Assembly: GCA_963682175.1 (NCBI GenBank)
Contig: OY821771.1
Location: 13,019,001 to 13,083,000 of the forward strand
Source: Triglochin maritima
Lineage: Eukaryota; Streptophyta; Magnoliopsida; Alismatales; Juncaginaceae
Direction: 5' to 3'
Length of the DNA stretch: 64,000 nucleotides
Of this stretch, positions 48,821 through 57,584 are shown in pieces. A model generated the notes under the pieces. The model searched no databases, was not told the origin of the DNA, and worked only from the letters and a program-made list of their open reading frames with translations. The first letter of the stretch is position 1, and each line of letters opens with the position of its first letter. The position numbers were made by a program, and so were the translations under genes.

Positions 48821-49425
48821 TTCGGTCGACCGATTGTAGTGTAATTCGGGCGCTCTCGCTCGAATCGGTCGAACGATACCCAATGGGTGGTCGACCGATT
48901 GTACGTTTGAGCGAGAGGATGAAGACCCTGAGTGTTTTCGGTCGACCGGGTCCCCTTTGTCGGTCGACCAAATGCACTGTAGTATGTCGGTTGGGGGCGT
49001 TGACCTTCTAAACGGTCGACCGCCTCTTTGACCAAGTTCGACCGGACGTACTGTTTTAAGTCGGTTGGGGGTGTAGACTTCTAAACGGTCGACCGCCCTG
49101 AGATCCCGTTCGACCGATGACTTAAGACGACTTAAGTGTGGTTCGACCGATTCATATTTCGGTCGACCGGTAATGACCTTGTAGAATGTTGAAGTCCCTG
49201 TGGTTTTTCGGTCGACCGGAAGCCCATTGTCGTTCGACCGTTGGGATGTGTTATTTAATATTTATTTTGTGGCGTAGACCTTCTAAACGGTCGACCGTCC
49301 AGAGACTTTTGTTCGACCGTTTCGATGATTTTCGTGGTTCGACCGTTGGATTGTGGTTCGAACCAATTACCGGTTTTAACGACCAACTGGTCGACCGTAT
49401 GACCTTTTTCGGTCGACCGTTGGAG
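48821..49425. repeat. CGGTCGACCG palindrome array in solo LTR C
   Basis: About twenty sites, roughly half perfect CGGTCGACCG and half GTTCGACCG or GGTCGAACG variants. All lie between the donor-like (48713) and acceptor-like (50179) sites. Confidence 0.92.
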
Positions 49426-49574
49426 CCCAGTATTTGCATTGGTTGTTTATGAGCGCGTTGGTGCGTGGATTTCATTTATTGCTTATGTTCCCATGATATG
49501 ACATGTGCATTGAGACCTAGGTAGTAGACCTGTGGGACCATATTCCCTTTTGCATGATCTATATGTGATGACTG

Positions 49575-49715
49575 TGATGACCTTAGCCTTTGTGGCGAAG
49601 GAGATGATCTTAGCCTTTGTGGCGAAGGAGATGACCTTAGCCTGTGTGGCGACGGAGATGATTGTTAGCCCTTGTGCAACAGAGTTCTGTGCCTTAGCCT
49701 ATGTGGCGACGGAGA
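49575..49715. repeat. 27-bp tandem repeat in solo LTR C
   Basis: Four to five copies of GATGACCTTAGCC plus TTGTGGCGAAGGA, the last ones diverged. A second short array (GACCGATGCTGTTCCGGCGA-like, 49720-49840) follows. LTR A has different subrepeats in the equivalent place. Confidence 0.85.
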
Positions 49716-50121
49716 TGACCGACTGATGTTGTTCCGGCGGATATGCTCGACCGATGCTGTTCCGGCGAGTGTGATCGTCCAGCTGTGGCACGGCTGGCGA
49801 GTATGACCGACCAGAGCGACGGCTCTGGCGGATTGTGGTCTTCGACCACTGATCAGATCTGATGATGACTCGGAAGTGCGTGCGACCCTCACCGAACCCA
49901 TATGACTAGTGTAGCTGCGAGCGGGGTGTGTCGCGTATTTTTCGTATGACCGCATGTGCCTGCGGTGGGTATCTACGGATGTCCAAAACTAGACTTATGA
50001 CTAATGAACCCCGGTTGGGGAAATGACTTTTATGACCTTATAACCCGTCAGGGAATGATCAGTTATGATTTATGTTTGGCATAATACTAGTATGATAGGT
50101 CATGATTTGCATTGCATGTAG

Positions 50122-50159
50122 GTGAGTTTGGCATACGGGGTTTCCTTCGGGAAACTCAC
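50122..50159 (+). other. Conserved LTR hairpin (solo LTR C)
   Basis: Two alternative stems are possible: GTTTCC-TTCG-GGAAAC (50140-50155), a C(UUCG)G tetraloop in RNA, or the outer GTGAGTTT/AAACTCAC (50122-50129 with 50152-50159). It ends 20 nt before the acceptor-like TTTACTTTCAG (CAG at 50178-50180). Confidence 0.7.
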
Positions 50160-50453
50160 GGCATTGTTGTTTACTTTCAGGTTCCCTCTTCGGGAGCTGC
50201 TTGGGTGGTGACTGAGGACGAGTGCATCTTGGAGTCGGGTCCTCGTGTCGGTTTTGAGGTTATCATGACTACTTGTATATCTGTATATTGTATTTTGATG
50301 TAGTCATTCTTTTGACAACTCCTGTATACGGTGCAGCACCATATATGATATATATATTTTCGAGTAGCGTCCCCTGTGTTGATGTTTATCCTTTGATTAT
50401 CATTTATTTAAAAGTTTAAATTTTTCCGCTGTTTTCGGGGATGTTACACTAGT

Positions 50454-50614
50454 GATGCCAATAGAAGGCCCTCAGCATGGAGAACAAGGAGAGCCAAAAT
50501 CACGTACAAGGGCGGCTTCTAAACCGCTGATTGGCGGTCCTAGTGCGCCTGGTGGAAGGTGGGTTTCTGGGGTGATTCGGTCTGGTGCTCCCCGTCTTTC
50601 TCCCGCATCTAACA
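50454..50614 (+). repeat. Copia array LTR 4, right part
   Basis: Last ~160 bp of LTR 4, ending AACA, then flank TCTTTCGGGCGAGG. It lacks ~27 bp (within TTTGGGATCGTTGGTCGG) present in LTRs 1-3. Confidence 0.88.
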
Positions 50615-51597
50615 TCTTTCGGGCGAGGGGGTTATTCGTCTACTCATATTCATTTGAATTTCATACCTTCAAACTAATCATAAAAATGTATTATGCTGCA
50701 TATAAATATTGTCATTTTAATGGTTGATTCATTTTTTTAAACTTCAGGACATGAAGGGCATTAAACAGCAACATTAATGGCCCCTGACAGGTCACCTCCA
50801 CACCAAACTCAAAACTTATCGAAATGTGCCAATTACATGACATCTACTTAATCTTGTCCTTGCGTTTAATTACTTAAGACTCAATTACTTGCAGATTACA
50901 AATTCCACATGTTATTATTATTTCTGACCCCTTCTTGCTTACTTCAACTATCCACGTTAACAGGTCAACCACATGCACAAGCTCTATGATGTGAAACTTA
51001 ATCATAATGTATTAGTAAGCAGATGTAAAAGCAAGAAGACTGGGAAACAATACAATACATCTTTCAAAATTGTTGGATATAGCCACACCATTGACTATAG
51101 GAGGCTGAAGCGCTCAAAGGTTCTATAGGAGGATTGTGTCCTTGATGCATGTCAGTGCAATGCTTTTCGTTCTCAGCTTACACTACCTCTCGGATCTAAG
51201 TGTCCGGTGGGTTGGTGCCTTGGTGAAAATTCTAGATTGAAGTCCATGAAAACTTCCTATATAATTGTTTAGGATAATATAAAAAGGTGGATTGCTATTC
51301 CTTTGTTGTCAACTAGAATATGCTTTAGTTAACTCACGGTAACAGTAAATTGACAATTTTTGTTTTTTCCAAATTAAGTATATAGTGCTTAACAATAGGT
51401 TTCTATAGTCTTATTGTTGGAATGATAATATATCTTTTATACTTTCACATCCTAAAACATATAAACAATTGGCAGGTCCTAACTACAGTCTAACCCACAA
51501 TTTATCACATCATGTACCTATATCTGCGGAATTTGTATGCAGTCTACTTCAAAGGTATGGTTACACCACCGTCAAGAGTTACGGGATACATGGTATA
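50615..51597. other. Interval with possible captured exon scrap
   Basis: The first ~60 bp continues the relative of 55120-55180. An open stretch near 50965-51125 (reading VNHMHKLYDVKLNHNVLVS...RRLKRSK) and another near 51140-51240 (CPVGWCLGENSRLKSMKTSY) look protein-like, but I do not recognise a family. No complete gene. Confidence 0.35.
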
Positions 51598-52760
51598 CTA
51601 GCGTTCGACCCGTGACCGTTTCTTAAATATTGATCATCACATATGAGATAATTAATGCTTGAAGATTACACAGTTGTAGTGGAATAAAAAATTATTTCAA
51701 TTATTTATCCTCTATTCAGCTACGAAGGATTTATTTGTAAGATAAATTATACATGACAATATATATATACACACAATTAGAAACGATGAAAAACAACAAT
51801 ATTTATGTATATATCAATAATTATATAAAGTAAACAAATGACAATATACATATATCAATCAAGTGGTCCAAAAAATATTCACTAAGCGATTGATTTATTT
51901 GTAAAATTGATATTCTCCATATGAACTACATATGAAAAAAGATATGAGCCATTTATATTGAAATTAGAAGTCCATGTGTTGAGCATGACAATACACAAAT
52001 ATGCAATATGATGTAAATCCAAGTAAATGTTCAACAGTAAGGACGAGATGAGTCCATTCATATTTTTGTTGGTAATAATAAATATATCACATAATGTCAT
52101 TGATGGACTTAATAGAGATAGTTATGTTTCACCTTCTAAAACCCAATTATTATTCAAGAAATGACTTATTGTTGTCCACCATCGCTGCTGTCGTGGTTTC
52201 CTTTACGTCTGATAATTTAACAATTAAAAATTAGTAAAATAGGAAGACAAAAATCATTATTTAGTTGTGACATGCCACTTTTTGGTATTTAGTTCAAAAT
52301 TATGAACTTCAAAAGAACTAGAACAATCAAATAATTTCCATTTCAATAAGGATATTCCTTTTGCGAAGTTAATTTATAAGTTTCATGTTAGTTGGTAATT
52401 AAATTTAGTAGTACCATCTGCTTTGAACCATGTGCATTATTTTTAACCTTAGTAAACACTTCCGAGTAGATGACATTCTTTGTGTGGCTTGGGCGACTGT
52501 TGGCATTGTGAGGTAGTAATATTTTCAGCTCTGCCTGTGACGTTGCTTTTGAGACTGCTACATACAACTGGCCATGTGAGTAGACCGAACTATGCAAATT
52601 TATACCAACTTTTCTTAATGTTTGCCCTTGACTTTTATTTATTGTCATTGCAAAAGCTAAGCTCAGAGGATTTTGACGACGATTCAATAAGAAATTATTA
52701 TCAAACAGAACAATTGAACTGGTCAACGACAAACATCATAACAGGTTCACAAATTAACTA
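51598..52760 (-). mobile_element. Helitron in minus orientation (3' end and helicase part)
   Basis: Minus-strand terminus CTAG at 51601-51598 with host T at 51597. The preceding minus sequence AAACGGTCACGGGTCGAACG matches the plus-strand Helitron end at 20143-20172, but part of the hairpin is deleted. A further ~90 bp (51640-51700) is shared with 20080-20135. The helicase fragment at 52388-52732 lies upstream in the right orientation. The 5' end was not identified and may lie anywhere in 52760-55500. Confidence 0.75.
52388..52732 (-). pseudogene. Helitron PIF1-like helicase, C-terminal fragment
   Basis: 114 codons on minus. The motif AFAMTINKSQGQTLRKVGI followed by SHGQLYVAVSKATS is the conserved C-terminal (motif V/VI) signature of PIF1-type helicases in Helitron Rep/Hel proteins. 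Preceding sequence LLNRRQNPLSLAFA fits the same family. The Rep nuclease domain and helicase N-terminus are not visible upstream. Rep/Hel drives rolling-circle transposition; this fragment alone cannot. Confidence 0.85.
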
Positions 52761-55505
52761 ATGCAGGACAACATTAATACAATTTGCCTTCAACCGTAGG
52801 AGTTAATTGCACACAATGGTTCATTATATCTTGAAGCTGCAAGTAGACATCAACTGTGGGAGTTAATTTTATGCAACGATTTGCTAGATATCTTGAAGTT
52901 ATACGTAAAATAGACTACGTGAGTAGAAGTTAAGAAAAATAAAGACCACTTTGTAAATTGAATAATAAAAACGTAGAATAATTCTTTAAAACTGCACCAG
53001 TCAACAACTATTTTTCATTATCTTTTATGATTGACCTACCAATTCAACAATAAAACAGAAGGTTTAGACTGTTCCAACTGTCAATCTTATCTCTATCAAA
53101 ATTTAATAGAACTAAAACAATACAACCCTAAGCAAACATACGAAACTTCAAGCATAAAGTTAAGACTTTTTTATTTGTACTGCGACATACCTATATATCT
53201 AAGACATAACAAACTTATGATTTAAAACACCTCATACCAAATAGACTCTCAAGATAATTAAATTAGGCATATGAGTGTTCGTAAAGATGAGTTGGTCATG
53301 AATTTTAACCTTATGCAATAAGAACATAAAGGTAAATAGATATTTAATACTGGTAGTCATTGAAATGTTGTCCTCTACATTTCCAGTGGGCATGTTAACT
53401 TCCATGAAGTGCATGATGAAACAAACTTCTAGCTTCTGTGGAAGTTCTTTAAAGGTCATACCAAAAACTCATTACAATAGCAAGACTTAACAAATATTTG
53501 GTTACAAAGTTATCCACAACTTTTCAATTTTGCATATTTCAAATGACATTCTACAATGGCATGACAAAAAGGGATCCCATTTGAAGTTTAATTTGAAAAA
53601 TGTCCTGCAGAAGGGGAAATGTGACCAATATATTCTTACTACCCTACTTTCCTACGTAAGAAAAGGCAAACAAATTGAGCAGAGGTGACCACAATATTCT
53701 AACTAACTGCATTATATCAATCTTGAACAAACCTGAATCGAGACTAGAAATATAACAATGGACCACCATGAGTTGCAAGGGTTCGGCCTTGCTAATAGAT
53801 CAATAAAAAATATAGTGCAAAATCATCTTTCTATTCTAGAAGATGAATCAAATCTAGAAGTGCAGAGCAAAGTAGCAAAAACAACAAGACCACAGTCTCA
53901 ACACTAAACATGTCATTCAAACTCAATCACAAATTCAATGAACAAAGAAATTATGTATCTATCTCGAATCTGATGCAGAGGTGTGAGATGCAATGACACT
54001 TGAAATCAATATGTTCCTTTTTTTTGAAAGATGTATGAGCACATTTAAAGGGAAAAATAAATGATAGCTCCAGATGTCAAAGGCGAAAGGTCCAAAGTCG
54101 TAAATGAAATATATAAGAATGCATCTTTCAAATACATATATTTCAACCTTGCCTAATAATTGCACTAATATTTTTTTACAAACAAAAGTGTAGACTTTTA
54201 TCCCTAAAATGAGATGACTAACATAAAGGTTGACATGAAATGTTAGTAGAAGAATCGTGCACCGTATGTCTTACATAGATAAAAAACGTGTGGAATTAAT
54301 ATTTTCTGTAATACTCAATTTATAATTTGTCCTTAATTATGAAACATGTTATTTATAGGAATTGTGGAAGTTAATCTTATAGTACATGTTCAATTACTGT
54401 ATGTAAATTTGATTTATAATTAAAGATGAATCTTTTATTTTGTTTTGGATTCAACTTTTCCCAAATTTATACATTATTCATTTTCACATATAATTGTATT
54501 TGAAGTCCTAAACACTCCTGTTTTAATTGAACTTACAATGCCCCTTTTATTCCATAGGTTGTCTTTTTTTAAGTGGTAAAGACAACTTAGTGAATTAATA
54601 TTTTGTTCTATCTTTATATGTACAAGCCTATGACACACTTATTACTCATTCCTGTCAATTATATGCCACTCTGTATCTCGATCTACGTACATGAGTGTAG
54701 TTAAAATTGAAATCACAAACATTATATACAACTTAGATATTTGCTCATGCAGAAATTGTTGTATGATGTCTTCTTCTATAACTTCTTCAACATGTAGAGA
54801 ACATCGTCAAGCAACTTCAAATAATAAAAATTGCTTTATAACTTCGTAAATTATTCTTTTACTAAAATAACAATCAAACACATAACTTTGATGTCTAGAA
54901 CCCTATTAAACAAAATAGCAAACCAGACCTATCCATTCAACTTTAGCTATAGATTATAGTTTTCATTTTTCAGACTCTGACAACTTCTATGTGCACAATA
55001 TGACAGATTTGGACTTAGTAATTTAGCTAATACACGTTCTTTTTATAATGATACTGCATTCTATCTATTTAATCTTACTCTTGCAAATCTTGATTTGTTT
55101 AAATTTGCAAAACTGATCCTAATGGGCGAGGTGGTCATTCGTCTGCTCAAATTCATTTGAATTTCAGACCTTTGAACTAATACATAGTATAACAATAACC
55201 AACTAAGTCCAACTCACTCCAATCACCTAATAGAAGCCCCTCTCAGTCTCTCTACGTATCCAGATCTTTACTTCCACTTGAAATTTAGTTTCCATTATTG
55301 CGTAATCTATAATTGTTGGTAATAACAGAGAAAGTAACTAATAATTACAGTTTTTTAAACTGAAGAAGACATGAAACAATGGTGTAGACAACAATATGCA
55401 CTATGTTTCACAATCAAACAACTAATTAAAGCATTATAAAGTAAACCTATGTAATATAAATTTGAAAATTCAAACAATAAATTATAGAGATCTGCGGACA
55501 CATGT
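52761..55505. other. AT-rich interval with no recognised gene
   Basis: Mostly low-complexity AT-rich sequence, perhaps Helitron body. 55005-55180 is the uninterrupted relative of the site that received the copia array: it matches 40920-41045 on one side and 50622-50680 on the other. Confidence 0.4.
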
Positions 55506-55979
55506 TGTAATAACTTAATCTAAGCAACCTAATTAAATTAAACTAAACTTAATTAACTCTAATTAATCATGCATGGAGAGGTGGAGGTGTTGGACATGTG
55601 GAGATTGAGGTGGATAGTTTTAATTGGAAAGGTTGTAGGTGAATGGTGATTGGAGGAGATGGAGGTGATGAATGGATATATATAGTTAAGATAGGATTTT
55701 GTTAAAACGTTTTCTTCATCATTTGCAATTACATGAGAGTGAAAGAGAGAGAGACTTTCGGAGCAGAAGAAGGAGGAAAGAAGAAGTAAAGAAGAGGAAG
55801 AAGAAGAAGAAGGGAAGAAGAAGAGAAGAGGTGTTGAAGGGAGCTCGGGAGGCTTCTTCAATCGACCAAAGGTATGCCAAATCTTCATTATAACTCACAT
55901 AAGCCTTGTGAGTGTTGGGGATCGACGTTGGTGTCGAATTCCCCGTCGGAATTCAACCAATTCAGAGGTTGAAGACGAC

Positions 55980-56625
55980 GATCGGTCGACCGGTGCCTGT
56001 GGGCAGTCGACCGATCCTATTATTATATTGATGTTTACCCGCGAACGGTCGAACGATGTCGTTAGACGGTCGACCGTTATGCCAGATTTGTGCGGGAAAA
56101 AGGGGATATGTTGTTATCGGTCGAACGGGACCACTTAGCCGGTCGACCGAATAACGATGAGAATGGGTCGGTTGGGGATTTTGACTTATTAAACGGTCGA
56201 ACGTCCTTTACCTTGTTCGACCGATCCATTCGATGCTAAGTCGGTTGGGAGCTTTGACCAACAAAACGGTCGACCGCTCTTCAATTCTCGGTCGACCGAC
56301 TGAGCATTTAATTAAGCGGTAGAGTGCTTGTGTTGTTTCGGTCGAACTGTATTTCAGTTCCGGTCGACCGAACGAGACTTGGGCAAAATATTGAAATCCC
56401 TGTTATCGGTCGAACGACCCCTTGGTTCGACCGGTCGGATATATATTTTATATAAAATTGTATAGTGTAGACCTTCCAAACGGTCGACCGCTAGATGACT
56501 TTTGTTCGACCGATTGGTCGGTAATTCGGTTGGCGTGGTTCGACCGGTAGATTTGTTTGTACAGTACTGTGTACTGTGTGGGGGACCGGTCGACCGGTGT
56601 GCTTGTAGCGGTCGACCGATCTGCC
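55980..56625. repeat. CGGTCGACCG palindrome array in 5' LTR of B
   Basis: About twenty sites, including the longer palindrome ACCGGTCGACCGGT (56584-56597). The 3' LTR copy is at 62524-63169. Two of the few LTR differences hit these cores (GTCGACCG versus GTCGGCCG near 62552; CGGTCGACCG versus CGATCGACCG near 62684). Confidence 0.92.
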
Positions 56626-57141
56626 GCAGGTTGGTGGATTTATCCACACGCGATCCGTCGATGTCAGGTCGACTACCGGCTCCGAGGCGACGGTTGATTA
56701 CCGGCTTTGAGAGCTACGGATTTCACCTTCGACGAAGGCGTATTATTGTTGTACTTTTTCCTCTCTTACCGAGCGGGGTGTGAGGGATGTGTACCGTAAA
56801 CCTTGGGCAGTTTGCGAGGGTTTAGCGGTAGGCCGAGGATGTTCCGGCAGGGTGCGCGTTAGGCGACTCTTGGGGGAGCAGTGGCTGTCGTCTGACCCGA
56901 GTTGTGTATTCGGCGGGCTGACTCGCTCCTTGGGTGCGGCGTGTACCGGGGGTTCCTTCCTGCACTTTTTGGGGAGCAGTGGTGTCGACTGACCCTTGTG
57001 AGGCAGCGGTAGACTGACTTGACCCTAGTGGCAGGAGTGGTTCAGTGCCGCGGAGGCGGTGAGGGCATTATTGTGGGCCCGAGGCGGATGATCATGTGCA
57101 TAGCATTGCATTGTCTTTAATTCTTTTTTATATTTTTAGGA

Positions 57142-57173
57142 GGTTTGGTATACGGGGTTCCTTCAGGGAACTC
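57142..57173 (+). other. Conserved LTR hairpin (element B)
   Basis: GTTTGGTATACGGGGTTCC box with a GTTCC-TTCAG-GGAAC stem-loop (57157-57171), 26 nt before the acceptor-like CAG. Homologous to hairpins in LTRs A and C, with a changed stem that still pairs. Confidence 0.65.
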
Positions 57174-57464
57174 AGGCATGTTTGTTGTTTGCATTTCAGG
57201 TAGCGAGCAGGGTTAGAGTTTGAGGTGGTGACCGAGGACGGTGCCCCCGAGATCAGATCCTGTAGTTGTCAGTCTCTTTCTTTTGAGGTGATTACATATT
57301 GTATAGCTTTTGTCGTAATCACAGTCAGTTTGTATATTTGACTTCCACGTGGATCATATTTATATTATATATGTTGGTTTGTTTCCCGTGACGTGCCCAG
57401 TGTTGACCGTTGACGGTCTTTATTATTGTTTAAATTTTCCGCTGTTTTCGGGTACGTTACAATT

Positions 57465-57476
57465 TGGTATCAGAGC
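57465..57476 (+). promoter_or_regulatory. Primer-binding site of element B
   Basis: TGGTATCAGAGC, three bases (ATT) after the 5' LTR. Initiator-Met-tRNA type. Confidence 0.92.
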
Positions 57477-57584
57477 GTTGATCTCGGCGTATTTGTCCAA
57501 AGAAACCACCTTTGAGTTAGGAGTTAGGTCTAGAGGATCATGCATGCACAGATTATATTGATATTGTCTTGTTTCCTTTGGCAG

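Larger units (their letters stand above)
48376..50448 (+). mobile_element. Ty3/gypsy-type solo LTR C
   Basis: 2073 bp with TG...CA ends (TGTGAGAACG to GATGTTACA), flanked by the perfect duplication CTAGT (48371-48375 and 50449-50453). It is inserted inside copia LTR 4, whose sequence resumes exactly afterwards. No internal region remains, as expected after LTR-LTR recombination. Its 3' end closely resembles that of LTR A (CCGCTGTTTTCGGGGATGTTACA-like), so it belongs to a related family. Contents: TATA box, donor-like site, palindrome array, 27-bp tandem repeats, hairpin and acceptor-like site. Confidence 0.93.
41046..50614 (+). mobile_element. Tandem array of three deleted Ty1/copia units (LTR-int-LTR-int-LTR-int-LTR)
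   Basis: Four LTRs (41046-41694, 43335-43981, 45623-46269, and 47910-48375 plus 50454-50614) alternate with three internal regions in one orientation; period about 2287-2289 bp. The boundaries are proven by the last LTR, which ends exactly where the primer-binding site begins in the others. LTR termini read TATTGA...AACA. No target duplication is visible at the outer ends (CTAAT versus TCTTT), although the flanks match a related empty site near 55115. Arrays like this arise by unequal exchange between LTRs. Confidence 0.92.
55506..57461 (+). repeat. 5' LTR of element B
   Basis: 1956 bp, TGTAATAAC to GTTACA. TATA-like GATATATATAG at 55675-55685, purine-rich leader (55740-55840), donor-like AAAG|GTATGCC (GT at 55872), palindrome array, hairpin (57142-57173), acceptor-like TTTGCATTTCAG (AG at 57198-57199), GTGGTGACCGAGGA box near 57225. 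Confidence 0.93.
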
